From positions 62,001 through 126,000 of the forward strand of contig VMTE01000022.1 of NCBI GenBank assembly GCA_013791775.1: a stretch of DNA of 64,000 nt, written 5' to 3'. Every line of letters begins with the position of its first letter. The stretch's first letter is position 1. This document shows, one piece after another, positions 38,420 through 47,803 of the stretch. Origin of the DNA: Hyphomonas sp. (GTDB lineage: Bacteria > Pseudomonadota > Alphaproteobacteria > Caulobacterales > Hyphomonadaceae). Made by a program: the position numbers and the translations under genes. The notes beneath the pieces were generated by a model. The model saw nothing but the letters and a program-made list of their open reading frames with translations, searched no databases and was not told the origin of the DNA.

Positions 38420-39064
38420 CTAAATCTTCGCCAACGGAAGCGTCGCGTCGGGAGCGCGGGCGTAGACCGGTGCGGGCGGGTGTTGGGCGGGGTCGAAGAG
38501 GCTCGCCTTGATCGCGGCCGTCACGGCGCTCGGCTGCAGGGGCCTGAGGTCGAGCTTCCCGGCGAGGTCGCCGAGCGCTTCGGTGCCATCCATGAAGACG
38601 GGGGCGGTAAAGCCGGTGAGCATCGGGAGAAGATCCGTGAGCGGAACTTCCAACACCTCCGCGATCCCCTCCCCTTCAGAGATGCCCTGCACCCACCAGG
38701 TCTGGTCCGGCGGGCGGCGCTGGGCGGCGAGGCAGCCGAGGGCGGGGCCTTCGAAACCGGCGGGGATGGCCGCTTCAAGACTGGTGACGCCAACGGCCGT
38801 TGCGCCGGTGACAAGGGCGAGGCCGCGCGCATAGGCGACGCCGATGCGCAGGCCGGTGAAACTGCCCGGCCCTGTGACGACGCCGATGCGGGTGAGCTGG
38901 CCAAGGGTGACGCCCGCTTCGGCGCAAAGTTCGGCGACGAGGCCCGGCAGGCGGCGTTCCTGGCCGCGCGGCAGCGCTTCGCGCAAATCAGCGAGGATCT
39001 CGCCGTCCCGGACGAGGGCGGCTTCCATTGTGCTGAAAGCAGTGTTGAGGCCGAGCGTGAGCAT
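38420..39064 (-). CDS. tsaB: tRNA threonylcarbamoyladenosine biosynthesis protein TsaB
   Basis: A 214-residue member of the ASKHA superfamily. It works with TsaD and TsaE in making the t6A37 modification of ANN-reading tRNAs. The motifs LTLGLNTAFSTMEAALVRDG and VVTGPGSFTGLRIGVAYARG are TsaB hallmarks. It starts at ATG 39064. In alphaproteobacteria rimI usually follows immediately on the same strand; here the Hsp70-like gene, the small ORF, the CPBP gene and repeats come between. Confidence 0.93.
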   Translation of the reverse strand: MLTLGLNTAFSTMEAALVRDGEILADLREALPRGQERRLPGLVAELCAEAGVTLGQLTRIGVVTGPGSFTGLRIGVAYARGLALVTGATAVGVTSLEAAIPAGFEGPALGCLAAQRRPPDQTWWVQGISEGEGIAEVLEVPLTDLLPMLTGFTAPVFMDGTEALGDLAGKLDLRPLQPSAVTAAIKASLFDPAQHPPAPVYARAPDATLPLAKI

Positions 39065-39195
39065 GGGCTTCGTTAGCGCATCGGATGGGTGAACGAAACG
39101 GGGTGGGTGTGCAGACCGAGCCCGCAACAGGAGACGCCGCAGGTCTCAAGCGCAGGCAGGGGTCCAGACGAAGGAAAAACATCGTTCATGCGCTG

Positions 39196-39217
39196 GGTCC
39201 CAGCCTTCGCTGGGACC
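39196..39217. repeat. Short REP-like hairpin
   Basis: GGTCCCAGC (39196-39204) and GCTGGGACC (39209-39217) form perfect 9-bp arms around CTTC, in the gap between tsaB and the nitroreductase gene. It resembles the TTCGC-cored hairpin repeats common in GC-rich Alphaproteobacteria. Confidence 0.65.
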
Positions 39218-39247
39218 TGCGGGGTCAGGAGCGCCGGCTACGGCGAC

Positions 39248-39847
39248 CTAGAGGATGCGGCAGGCCTCGTCAAATTCGAGGCGCGGGCTGCGCGGAAAGA
39301 TCTTTGCCTTGTCGCCATAGCCGATGTTGCAGATGAAGTTGGCGCGCCAATGCTTCATTTCGCCCTCTTCGCTTTCGAAGAACTCAGCGTTGACGCCGGC
39401 AGCATCGAAGCCGCTCATCGGGCCGCAATCGAGGCCGATGGCGCGGGCCGCGAGCATCAGGTAGGCGCCCTGCAGCGAACCGTTGCGGAAGGCGGTTTCA
39501 TCCCGGTTGGCGTTGAACCAGTCCTTGGCGCCGGGGGCGTGCGGGAAGAGTTGCGGGATCTTTTCCTGGAAGGCGAGGTCAAAGGCGATGATGACCGTCC
39601 ACGGCGCGGCGGCGGTCTTGGCGCGGTTGCCTTCGCTCATCAGCGGCAGGAGGCGTTCCTTGCCGGCCGGCGTGTGCACGAACACGAACCGGGCGGGCGA
39701 GCAGTTGGCGCTGGTGGGGCCCATCTTGGCGAGGTCGTAGACCGCGCGCACGAGGATCTCGGGGACGTCCTTTTCGAGAAAGCCGTTCTGGCTGCGGGCA
39801 TCGCGGAAGATCACATCAAGGGCGTGATCGTTGACAGGGTGGGCCAT
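39248..39847 (-). CDS. Nitroreductase family protein, malonic semialdehyde reductase (RutE) type
   Basis: A 199-residue FMN-dependent reductase. Family blocks are FRDARSQNGFLEKDVPEILV at the N-terminus, MGPTSANCSPARFVFVHTP for the flavin phosphate site, NGSLQGAYLMLAARAIGLDC then GPMSGFDAAGVNAEFF, and IFPRSPRLEFDEACRI at the end. The block GPMSGFD and the LYDLAKMGPTSAN-like start are shared with RutE/YdfG-type enzymes that reduce malonic semialdehyde to 3-hydroxypropionate in pyrimidine breakdown. No other rut gene is near, so only the family is secure. ATG 39847 follows AGGA. Confidence 0.85.
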   Translation of the reverse strand: MAHPVNDHALDVIFRDARSQNGFLEKDVPEILVRAVYDLAKMGPTSANCSPARFVFVHTPAGKERLLPLMSEGNRAKTAAAPWTVIIAFDLAFQEKIPQLFPHAPGAKDWFNANRDETAFRNGSLQGAYLMLAARAIGLDCGPMSGFDAAGVNAEFFESEEGEMKHWRANFICNIGYGDKAKIFPRSPRLEFDEACRIL

Positions 39848-39902
39848 GGCGGGGTCCTTTGGTCAGGTCTGGGAATGAGGGAAAGCGCAGGAACAGGGCG
39901 GC

Positions 39903-40472
39903 CTAGAGCACCGCCTCGACGGCGGTGACTTCGGGCACATAGGTGCGCAGCATGTTCTCGATGCCGGATTTGAGCGTCATGGTGGACGACGGGCAGCCGG
40001 CGCAGGCGCCGCGCATGTTGAGATGGACGATACCGGTTTCGGCATCGAAGCTGCGGAAGGTGATGTCGCCGCCGTCCTGGGCCACGGCCGGGCGCACGCG
40101 GGTTTCGATCAGTTCCTTGATCTCGGCCACGATCTCGGCGGTTTCACCCTCGTAGGTGATCTCGTCGCCGGCCTCGCCGCCATTCTCCTCGACGACCGGC
40201 AGGCCGGCCATGAAATGGTCCATGATCGCGGCGAGCACCATCGGCTTGACGTGTTTCCAGTCCCGGCCCGGCGCCTTGGAGATGCTGACAAAATCGGCGC
40301 CGAGGAAGACGCGGGCGACGCCGTCAACCTGGAACAAGGCGCGCGCGAGGAGACTGGCGCGGGCGCTGGCGGCATCCGGATAGTCGAACGGGCCAAGGTG
40401 GCCCGCCACCGGAGGGCCCGGCAGGAACTTGACGGTATCAGGATTCGGCGTCGCTTCCGTCTGGATGAACAT
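39903..40472 (-). CDS. NifU-like iron-sulfur cluster carrier
   Basis: A 189-residue two-domain protein. The N-terminal scaffold domain (MFIQTEATPNPDTVKFLPGP) and the C-terminal NifU domain with CAGCPSSTMTLKSGIE, carrying the CxxC cluster ligands, mark the mitochondrial-type NFU1 family typical of Alphaproteobacteria. It transfers a 4Fe-4S cluster to client proteins. ATG 40472 follows GTGAGG. It is 55 bases from the nitroreductase gene on the same strand; they could share a transcript. Confidence 0.92.
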   Translation of the reverse strand: MFIQTEATPNPDTVKFLPGPPVAGHLGPFDYPDAASARASLLARALFQVDGVARVFLGADFVSISKAPGRDWKHVKPMVLAAIMDHFMAGLPVVEENGGEAGDEITYEGETAEIVAEIKELIETRVRPAVAQDGGDITFRSFDAETGIVHLNMRGACAGCPSSTMTLKSGIENMLRTYVPEVTAVEAVL

Positions 40473-40519
40473 GAGGCCTCACTTTCTGCAGGCAGACATG
40501 GCCTGCAACGGGCGTCAGT

Positions 40520-41635
40520 TCAAGGGACAGGCACGGCCTCACCGGTCTGGGCGATCGCGGCAACTTCCTCGATCACCGCAGGCGGCGGCGCCAGGCGGTC
40601 CGCGAGACGGCGCGAGGCTTCTTCGGCTTCGAACAGGTAAAAGGCCATGCTGGCCAGGTGGTTCGGCATCAGGGCGGCAGAGCCCGACTGGTTGGAGACG
40701 AAGACCGGCTTCATGTCGGCCGCCCGCTTCCAGGCCGTTTCGGCGCTGCTCAGCGCGACGGCGACTTCGGTGTCCCCGGTCAGGCCATAGGCACGGGCCT
40801 TGCCGGCGACGACCAGCTGGTGAGCGAGGTGAGCGCGGGCCTTGGCGGCGTAGAAGGCCGAAATGTCTTCCTTGCTGGCGGGCCAGGCGCTCTGTTCGGC
40901 ATTGATCCGATCAGACAGCGCGCCGCGATCCTCAGCCGCCCAGTCCGCAAACAACGCCATTTCGCGCGGCAGGGTTTCTTCCGGGGAAGGACGAACGGCG
41001 AGGCCGCGCGAGGCGCGCGTGTCGAACCGGTTGAGGGCCTCGGCTGCGGCGGTGAGGCGCGGGCGCATGTCTTCGCCGGGCACCGCTTTCAGGAGGCGCG
41101 AGGCGGCGGCGAGGTCGCCGTCCGGCCCTTCGGCATTGGCGGCGACTTCGGCGAGCAGAAGCGTATGGTCCGACAGGCCGGACGCGGTGGCTTCCTGCCA
41201 GGCGGGCAGCGCGGTGAGGCGCGCCTGCGGGTGCCAGCCCGGCCGGTCGGCGGCCCAGCCGGCACCGGCCAGCTCACGCGCGATCTTGTGGATCGCCACA
41301 CCGACGACGGACACGGACCAACTCTGGTCGCCCGGAATCACGACGGCGCTGTCATCGACATGGCTGGAAAGCACGGTGGCCGCCGGATAGGCGCCGATCA
41401 CGGCCAGAATGGCGGAGAGCTTCAGGAAACCGACAAACCGGCGCCAGCCTTTCTGGAAGCCGAGCATGATCGGGCTCGGCTCGGCATGTTCCAACGAGAT
41501 GAAATGCTCGGGAACGGCGGAAGGACGGGGCTTGGCGCGAAGATCTTCCTCATAGGCCTGGGGAAGCTTTGCTGCCGCTGCGCGTGAGGGCATCGGTTTA
41601 CGCCTGTCCTGAGCTGGTTGAGGTGTGGACTTCAT
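40520..41635 (-). CDS. DUF2333 family membrane-anchored protein
   Basis: A 371-residue protein with a basic, Pro-rich cytoplasmic head, one membrane segment (FLKLSAILAVIGAYPAATVL at about residues 70-89) and a large periplasmic, helical domain (SVSVVGVAIHKIARELAGAG, RPGWHPQARLTALPAWQEAT, AWPASKEDISAFYAAKARAH). This matches my memory of DUF2333, whose function is not established. ATG 41635 was used; ATG 41593 (MPSRAAAAKLPQAY) is possible. It is 47 bases upstream of the NifU-like gene on the same strand. Confidence 0.72.
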   Translation of the reverse strand: MKSTPQPAQDRRKPMPSRAAAAKLPQAYEEDLRAKPRPSAVPEHFISLEHAEPSPIMLGFQKGWRRFVGFLKLSAILAVIGAYPAATVLSSHVDDSAVVIPGDQSWSVSVVGVAIHKIARELAGAGWAADRPGWHPQARLTALPAWQEATASGLSDHTLLLAEVAANAEGPDGDLAAASRLLKAVPGEDMRPRLTAAAEALNRFDTRASRGLAVRPSPEETLPREMALFADWAAEDRGALSDRINAEQSAWPASKEDISAFYAAKARAHLAHQLVVAGKARAYGLTGDTEVAVALSSAETAWKRAADMKPVFVSNQSGSAALMPNHLASMAFYLFEAEEASRRLADRLAPPPAVIEEVAAIAQTGEAVPVP

Positions 41636-41727
41636 CTGCCCTGACTATGGTGCGATCGTCGTGGCAATAACAGGGCGAGCGTGCATGAAATTTCGGATAA
41701 GTGCAGTGTTTGGCCGCAAAATGAGCA

Positions 41728-42192
41728 TCAACCCGCCGGCGAAACCACTTCTGCTTTGGTCACGACCGTCTGCTGGGCACCTGATTCGTCTGTGAACGTC
41801 AGTGTCACATCCACCTGTTCGCCCACCTGGAGAGGTTCGAGCCCGAACAGCATGAGATGGTTACCGCCCCGCTCGAGAACCAGCGGCGCACCCTCGGAGA
41901 CGGGGAAGGATTCAACCTTGCGCATCTGCATCATGTTGTTTTCCATCGACATCGTGTGCAGCTCGACCGTGTCGGCAACCGGCGTGCTCGCGCCTGTGAA
42001 GACCACCGGGCTGCCGGTCACGCTGATCTGCATGCCGCCGCCGGTGACTTCCCGGCCCTCGGGAGGCTGGACGATGAAGGCATCGCGCACCTCGATGCCC
42101 GGTTGCGTCCCGCCGCCAGGGGCAGACGCCGGCGCGCCGCAGGCGCCGAGCAATACGAGGACAGGAAGGACAAGTCTGGCCGGGATGCGCAT
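41728..42192 (-). CDS. Copper chaperone PCu(A)C-family lipoprotein
   Basis: A 154-residue lipoprotein (lipobox VLLGAC after a short signal, MRIPARLVLPVLVLLGACGA). The PCu(A)C copper motif is visible: HTMSMENNMMQMRKVESF then GGNHLMLFGL, i.e. H-x-M with further Met and a second H-x-M. Members deliver Cu(I) to the CuA centre of cytochrome oxidase in the periplasm. ATG 42192 follows GGAGG. It lies downstream of trpS on the same strand with a 91-base gap; the coupling may be incidental. Confidence 0.9.
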   Translation of the reverse strand: MRIPARLVLPVLVLLGACGAPASAPGGGTQPGIEVRDAFIVQPPEGREVTGGGMQISVTGSPVVFTGASTPVADTVELHTMSMENNMMQMRKVESFPVSEGAPLVLERGGNHLMLFGLEPLQVGEQVDVTLTFTDESGAQQTVVTKAEVVSPAG

Positions 42193-42283
42193 GCGGTTTC
42201 CTCCGAAGATGACCCGGGGAAGATGCGGAGCGTTGCCCTCGATGGCAAGGGTTCGTTCGGTCGCAGCGATCGATTGGCGCGCC

Positions 42284-43318
42284 TCAGGGGCGCCAGAAAC
42301 CCACCACGCGGCGCACCTCGTCCATGATCGGCGCGGCGATGGCATTGGCACGCCCGGCGCCGTCTGCCAGCACACGGTCGATTCCGGCGGGATCAGCGAG
42401 AATGTCGCGGTAGCGCGCCGTGATGGGCGCGAGATGGGCAACCGTGACCTCGGCGAGCGCCGGCTTGAACACGCCGAAGCCCTTGCCTTCGAACTCGGCC
42501 AGCACACTCTCGACACTGCGCCCCGAGAGCGCGGCAAAGATGCCGACGAGGTTCTCGACTTCGGGACGGCCTTTCAGCTCTTCGGCGGTGGCCGGGATGA
42601 CGCCGGTATCGGTGGTTGCTTTCCTGATCTTCTTCGAGATCGCGTCGGCATCGTCCACGAGGCTGATGCGGGAGAGGTCTGACGGGTCGGACTTCGACAT
42701 CTTCTTCGTGCCGTCCTTGAGCGACATGATCCGGGCGCCGGGGCCCTTGATCATGGGTTCCGGCAACGGGAAAAATCCGGGTACGCCGTATTCGCGGTTG
42801 AAGCGTTCGGCGATATCGCGGCTGAGTTCGAGGTGCTGTTTCTGGTCCTCGCCGACGGGAACGTGGGTTGCCTTGTAGGCGAGGATATCGGCGGCCTGAA
42901 GGACCGGATAGGTGAACAGGCCCACCGAGGCGCGTTCGGCATCCTTGCCGGCCTTGTCCTTGAACTGGGTCATCCGCTCGACCCAACCCATGCGGGCGAC
43001 ACAGTTGAAGATCCAGGCGAGCTCGACATGCGCCAGCACGGAAGACTGAGCGAAGATCACCGATTTTGCGGGATCGACGCCGGCAGCCATGAAGGCGGCA
43101 GCGATCTGGCGGGTCTGGTCGATCAGGGCGCCGCGTTCGACCGGCATCGTGATGGCGTGCAGGTCCACGACGCAGAACACGCAGTCATGGCCCTCGGCCT
43201 GCAGGTCGGCGAACTTCTTCAGGGCGCCGAGATAATTGCCGAGATGGAGGCTTCCCGTCGGCTGGATGCCGGAGAAAACGCGTTGCGGGCCGGTATAGGC
43301 GGGGGTCGTGTCGGTCAT
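42284..43318 (-). CDS. trpS: Tryptophan-tRNA ligase
   Basis: A 344-residue class I aminoacyl-tRNA synthetase. The HIGH-equivalent is [15 protein letters not shown] near residues 20-34, and the KMSKS motif is [34 protein letters not shown] and [20 protein letters not shown] are typical of bacterial TrpS. It charges tRNA-Trp in the cytoplasm. It is 25 bases downstream of murJ on the same strand, a gene order that recurs in Alphaproteobacteria. Confidence 0.96.
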   Translation of the reverse strand: MTDTTPAYTGPQRVFSGIQPTGSLHLGNYLGALKKFADLQAEGHDCVFCVVDLHAITMPVERGALIDQTRQIAAAFMAAGVDPAKSVIFAQSSVLAHVELAWIFNCVARMGWVERMTQFKDKAGKDAERASVGLFTYPVLQAADILAYKATHVPVGEDQKQHLELSRDIAERFNREYGVPGFFPLPEPMIKGPGARIMSLKDGTKKMSKSDPSDLSRISLVDDADAISKKIRKATTDTGVIPATAEELKGRPEVENLVGIFAALSGRSVESVLAEFEGKGFGVFKPALAEVTVAHLAPITARYRDILADPAGIDRVLADGAGRANAIAAPIMDEVRRVVGFWRP

Positions 43319-43343
43319 GGTCCGGGGCGTTTAGCCTGTTTGA

Positions 43344-44900
43344 TCAGCGCCGCAAAGCCTGCCGGATGTCGCCGGGGCGCAAGGCGCCGGTTATCAGGGC
43401 CGCCGCCCCGTAGATCACAGCGGCGCCCAGCACGAGAACGGCGGCCGCGAGGGACTTCGAGCCGTAGAGCGCGGCCTGGATCGCCGGGAACTGCCAGAGC
43501 ATCAGCGCGATGCCGGCCGAGAGGATGGCGGTGGCGAGCGCCGCCCGGATCAGGCCCGCCGCAAGCCGGGGACCGGGGCGGTACCAGCCGCGCCGGGCGA
43601 GCGTCAGCGCGAGCAGGCCGGCGTTGAACCAGGCTGCCGTGCTGGTGGCGATGGCGAGGCCGGGAAAGCCCTGCGCGCCGGATGACTTGAGCCAGAAGAA
43701 CAGGCCCGCGCCGAGCAGCGTGTTGATGGCGACCGAGGCGAGCGCAAAGCGCATCGGGGTTTTCGTGTCCTCCCGGGCGAAGTAAGGCGGCGCGAGCACC
43801 TTGATCAGCACGAAGGCGGGCACGCCCCAGGCGAAGTGGAACAGCGCCGCGCCGGCTGCGGCGGCGTCCGAAGCGAGAAACGCGCCGCGCACGAAGAAGG
43901 CGTCGATCAGGAAGACCGGCGCGAGCATCAGGCCGGCGGCGGCCGGAAAGGTGAGCGCCATGGCCAGGCCGATGCCCTCGTCCATGGTGCGGGCGCCGGC
44001 GTCTGTATCCCCTGCCCGCGCGGCACGGCTGAGGCGCGGCAGGATGGCGACCCCGACCGCGACGCCGACGAGCCCGAGGGGCAGCTGGTAAAGCCGGTCT
44101 GCCGCATAGAGCCAGCTCTTGGCGCCGACTTCGAAACTGGCGAGGGACTGGCTGACGATGATGTTGATCTGGGTACCCGAAGCCGCAATCGTGCCCGGCA
44201 GGGCCAGCATCAGAACCTTCTTCACGGCAGGCGTGAGACGGGGCCAGCCGATCAGGCTGAGCTTCACGCCCTGGCGCGAGACGCCCCACCAAAGGGCGCC
44301 GGCCTGCAGGAGACCGGCAATGAAAAAGGCGATGGCGGCATAGATGGCGGTGAGCTGCGGCGTGGTGCCGAGGAGTCCCGCCGGGATCAGGCACAGGTTC
44401 AGCAGCGTCGGCGCGCCGGCCGAAAGCACAAACCGCTCCAGCGAGTTCAGCACGCCGGACAAGAGCGCCGCGATCGCCATGAAGGTGAGGTAGGGCATCG
44501 TGATGCGCGTCATCAGGACGGCGAGATTGTAGTTCACCGTATCGCCCGCCTGGCCGCCATGGATGATCAGCAGGACCCAGGGCATGAAGATCTGGGCGAG
44601 AATGGTGAGGCCGGCGGTGGCGGCGAACAGCACGCGCATCGCGTCATCGGCCACGGCGCGGGCGGCTTCGGGACCCTCGGCCTCCAGGGTGCGCGCATAG
44701 GTGGGCACAAAGGCCGAGGAAAAGGCGCCTTCCGCGAAAATGCGGCGGAACAGGTTGGGGAATTGCTGGGCGGTGGCCCAGGCATCGCCGACGGGGCCCG
44801 CGCCGATCTTGGCGGCGAGGATGATGTCGCGCACGAAGCCGAGGATGCGGCTTGCGAACGTGAGGGACGCCTGCACGGCGGTATGGCGAACCAGGCTCAT
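43344..44900 (-). CDS. murJ: Lipid II flippase MurJ
   Basis: A 518-residue polytopic membrane protein that flips lipid II across the inner membrane for peptidoglycan synthesis. The N-terminus MSLVRHTAVQASLTFASRIL and following FRRIFAEGAFSSAFVPTYAR is the MurJ/MviN signature; about 14 membrane spans follow, with the fold ending in a basic C-terminus (GDIRQALRR). ATG 44900 was chosen over the longer in-frame extension to 44981, which overlaps glnD. It lies 22 bases downstream of glnD and 25 upstream of trpS. Confidence 0.95.
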   Translation of the reverse strand: MSLVRHTAVQASLTFASRILGFVRDIILAAKIGAGPVGDAWATAQQFPNLFRRIFAEGAFSSAFVPTYARTLEAEGPEAARAVADDAMRVLFAATAGLTILAQIFMPWVLLIIHGGQAGDTVNYNLAVLMTRITMPYLTFMAIAALLSGVLNSLERFVLSAGAPTLLNLCLIPAGLLGTTPQLTAIYAAIAFFIAGLLQAGALWWGVSRQGVKLSLIGWPRLTPAVKKVLMLALPGTIAASGTQINIIVSQSLASFEVGAKSWLYAADRLYQLPLGLVGVAVGVAILPRLSRAARAGDTDAGARTMDEGIGLAMALTFPAAAGLMLAPVFLIDAFFVRGAFLASDAAAAGAALFHFAWGVPAFVLIKVLAPPYFAREDTKTPMRFALASVAINTLLGAGLFFWLKSSGAQGFPGLAIATSTAAWFNAGLLALTLARRGWYRPGPRLAAGLIRAALATAILSAGIALMLWQFPAIQAALYGSKSLAAAVLVLGAAVIYGAAALITGALRPGDIRQALRR

Positions 44901-44922
44901 GTCGTCCGCTTTCCCTGAATTC

Positions 44923-47769
44923 TCAGAAACTGTCCACGGCCCGTGACCGCCGGAGCTTGCGGGCCGGTGTATGGGGCGCATCCGGTTCTTCGCGCGAGAG
45001 AACGGCCATAAGACGTTCCTTCAGGGTCTCTTTGCGGGCTTTTGACAGATGGCCGCCGGTCGTCGTCTCCGACTGGACGTAGAAGGCATCGAACACGCGC
45101 TCGCCGTAGGAGCCGACGTGCGCGGAGTGGATCGAGAGTTTCAGCTCGGCGAGGACCTCGGCCACTTCGTGGAGCAGGCCCGGCCGGTCGCGGGCGGCGA
45201 TATCGACCACGGTATAGTCGGCCGAGATGTCGTCGTGGATCTGCACCGAGGGCTGAACGAGGAAGGCGGCTTCCCGCCGGCCGGCGCGCGACTTGACGCC
45301 GCCCGTTGGCGGGTTGCCGCCGAGCGCGGCGGTGATCGCCTTTTCCAGCGTCACGAGGCGCTGGGCATCGCCCTCGCCGAACGGCAGGCCGCGAATGTCC
45401 TGCAGCATGAACACGTCAACGATGCGTCCGCCGCGCGAGGTGAACACCTGCGCCGCAACGATGTTGGCGCCCTGGCGCATCAGCGTTCCGGCGAGGTCGG
45501 CGAACAGGCCGGGGCGGTCCTTACCGGAGACGAGCAGCGCGACAGCGCCGCCTTCGGGCGCCATCCGCGTCGTGACGACATCGGGGCTTTTGGCGAGCGC
45601 AGCGGCGTGCCAGGCGATGTCGTCGGCGTCGAAGCCGGTCCAGTAGGCCGTTTCGAGTTCGAGCAGGAGCGGCGGCAGGCTGCCGAGCCGGTCGATGATC
45701 GCAGCGCGGCGGATTTCGGCGCGGCGCTCCAGTTCGCTCTGGACCCCGGCCTCATCGGTACGCCCGCCGCGCAGAGCGGCCGCGGTGTTGTGGTAGAGGT
45801 CGGCGAGGAGTTGGCCCTTCCAGGCGTTCCAGACTGCCGGCCCGACAGCCTTGATGTCGGCGACGGTGAGAATGTAGAGCAGGCGCAGGCGTTCCAGCGA
45901 GCCGACGAGGCGCGCGAAAGTGGCGACCGTGCGCGGATCGGAGATGTCTCGCTTCTGCGCCGTTTCGCTCATTTCGAGATGATGCCCGACGAGCCAGACC
46001 ACAAGGTCGGTTTCCTCGTCCGGCAGGCCGAGGCGTTCGCAGGCCTTGCGCGAGGTGATCATGCCGGCGATCTGCTGGTCGCCTTTGCCTTTGCCGGTAT
46101 CGTGCAGCAGCATGGCGAGATAGAGCGCACGGCGGTTTTCGATGCTGGCGAAGAGTTCATGGGCAAGCGGCGCAATCACGCCGCGTCCATGCTCCAGATC
46201 CGCGACGATCCCGACTGCGCGCAGCGTGTGCTCGTCCACCGTATAGTGGTGGTACATGTTGAACTGCGTCTGGGCGACGATGGTGCCGAATTCCGGGATT
46301 GCGCGGCCGAGCACGCCGGCCTCGTTCATGCGGCGCAGCGTCGGGCCCGGATCGTTTCCGCCGAGGACGGCGTCAAGGATCAGCGCGCGCGCTTCCGATG
46401 CTTCCCGCACACCGTCCGTCAGCCCCCGGAGGTTTCGCGTGAGGGCCGTCAGGGCGGCGGGATGGATGTCCTTCTGCTCGCGTCTCGCGATGGTGAATAG
46501 CCGGATCATGTTGAGCGGATCGCTCGCCATGACATCGTCCTGCGTGATGTTGATACGGCCCGCCTCGATCATGAAGCCCGCCTCCGGCAACGGCTGCGGA
46601 GCGCGGACCGGCAGGAACCGGCGCAGGCCCTCCGGCTTCTTCTTGTGCTCGGCCTCCAGCTTGGCGGCAATGATGCGCGTCAGGCCGCCGACATCCTTGG
46701 CGACGAGGAAATAGCGCTTCATGAACCGCTCAACGCCCTGCTGGCCCTCCCGGTCGCGGTAGCCCATCCGGGCGGCTATCTCGGGCTGCAGATCGAAACT
46801 GAGCCGATCTTCCGCGCGCCCGGTGACGAAGTGAATATGGCAGCGCACGGTCCAGAGGAAACGGGCGGCGCGGATGAAAATGGTGTATTCGTGGTCCGTG
46901 AACGGACCGTCGCGCATCACATCCTCGAGGGTCACGCCGCCGTTCATGTGCTTGACGATCCAGTAGAGCGTCTGCAGGTCGCGCAGTCCGCCCTTCCCTT
47001 CCTTGAGGTTGGGTTCGACGACATAGCGCGCGTCCCCGATGCGGGCATGGCGCGCATCCCGCTCGGCCAGCTTGTCGGCGATGAACTGGGCGTCGGCGCC
47101 CTTGACCGCCTCGCGCTGGAACAGCGCCATCATGTCGGTGGCGAGCTTCTCGTCTCCGCAGATGAAGCGCGAGTCGAGCAGGCTGGTCTTGATGGTGACA
47201 TCCTCCAGCGCAAGTTTGACGCATTCGAGGGGTGTACGGAAGGCATTGCCGACCTTCAGCCCCATGTCCCACAGGGCATAGAGCATGTATTCGATCACAC
47301 TCTCCGTGTGCGGACTGGCTTTGTAGGCCCGCAGGAACAGGAGGTCGGTGTCGGAGGACGGCGCCATCACGCCGCGGCCATAACCGCCGGTGGCCACGAT
47401 CGCGAGACGCTCGGCCTCGGTCGGGTTGGAGGCGCGGTGAACGTGGGTAACCGTGAAGTCGTAGAGCGCATGGATCACCTCGTCCTGCACGGCGGCCAGC
47501 AGGCGTGCGGTGTCGAGTCCGTCGGCGCCCTGCTGCAACCGTTCCTGCGCGATCAGGCGGCCGCGGAACATGGCGCCGTGCAGCAGGTTCAACGCGCCTT
47601 TGCGGGCCGCCGAGGGATTGTTGATATTGTCGAGCGCAGCTGCGGTGAGTTTCACGCGCAGCGCTCGGCCGTCGATGATGTCGGCAATGCGCCACCGGCC
47701 CGGGCGCCGGGACGACAACGCGCGGTTGACCAGCGTGGGAGGCGAAACTGGAGATTCGGGTGAGCTCAT
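44923..47769 (-). CDS. glnD: Bifunctional [protein-PII] uridylyltransferase / uridylyl-removing enzyme
   Basis: A 948-residue nitrogen sensor that adds UMP to PII proteins when glutamine is low and removes it when glutamine is high. The nucleotidyltransferase motif is GGYGRGVMAPSSDTDLLFL near residue 110, the HD hydrolase motif is LLHDTGKGKGDQQ near residue 550, and two ACT domains close the protein (KDRPGLFADLAGTLMRQG; RDRPGLLHEVAEVLAELK). ATG 47769 (MSSPESPVSPPTLVNR) fits; the in-frame extension to 47937 lies in the lrp region. It precedes murJ and trpS in one presumed operon. Confidence 0.96.
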   Translation of the reverse strand: MSSPESPVSPPTLVNRALSSRRPGRWRIADIIDGRALRVKLTAAALDNINNPSAARKGALNLLHGAMFRGRLIAQERLQQGADGLDTARLLAAVQDEVIHALYDFTVTHVHRASNPTEAERLAIVATGGYGRGVMAPSSDTDLLFLRAYKASPHTESVIEYMLYALWDMGLKVGNAFRTPLECVKLALEDVTIKTSLLDSRFICGDEKLATDMMALFQREAVKGADAQFIADKLAERDARHARIGDARYVVEPNLKEGKGGLRDLQTLYWIVKHMNGGVTLEDVMRDGPFTDHEYTIFIRAARFLWTVRCHIHFVTGRAEDRLSFDLQPEIAARMGYRDREGQQGVERFMKRYFLVAKDVGGLTRIIAAKLEAEHKKKPEGLRRFLPVRAPQPLPEAGFMIEAGRINITQDDVMASDPLNMIRLFTIARREQKDIHPAALTALTRNLRGLTDGVREASEARALILDAVLGGNDPGPTLRRMNEAGVLGRAIPEFGTIVAQTQFNMYHHYTVDEHTLRAVGIVADLEHGRGVIAPLAHELFASIENRRALYLAMLLHDTGKGKGDQQIAGMITSRKACERLGLPDEETDLVVWLVGHHLEMSETAQKRDISDPRTVATFARLVGSLERLRLLYILTVADIKAVGPAVWNAWKGQLLADLYHNTAAALRGGRTDEAGVQSELERRAEIRRAAIIDRLGSLPPLLLELETAYWTGFDADDIAWHAAALAKSPDVVTTRMAPEGGAVALLVSGKDRPGLFADLAGTLMRQGANIVAAQVFTSRGGRIVDVFMLQDIRGLPFGEGDAQRLVTLEKAITAALGGNPPTGGVKSRAGRREAAFLVQPSVQIHDDISADYTVVDIAARDRPGLLHEVAEVLAELKLSIHSAHVGSYGERVFDAFYVQSETTTGGHLSKARKETLKERLMAVLSREEPDAPHTPARKLRRSRAVDSF

Positions 47770-47803
47770 GCGGCTGTCAGCATAGCAGGTTTGGAACCGG
47801 GTT

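Noticed and set aside
36931-39217. Palindromic repeats considered as a CRISPR array
   Set aside because: They are few, different in sequence, unevenly spaced and palindromic; no cas gene is present.
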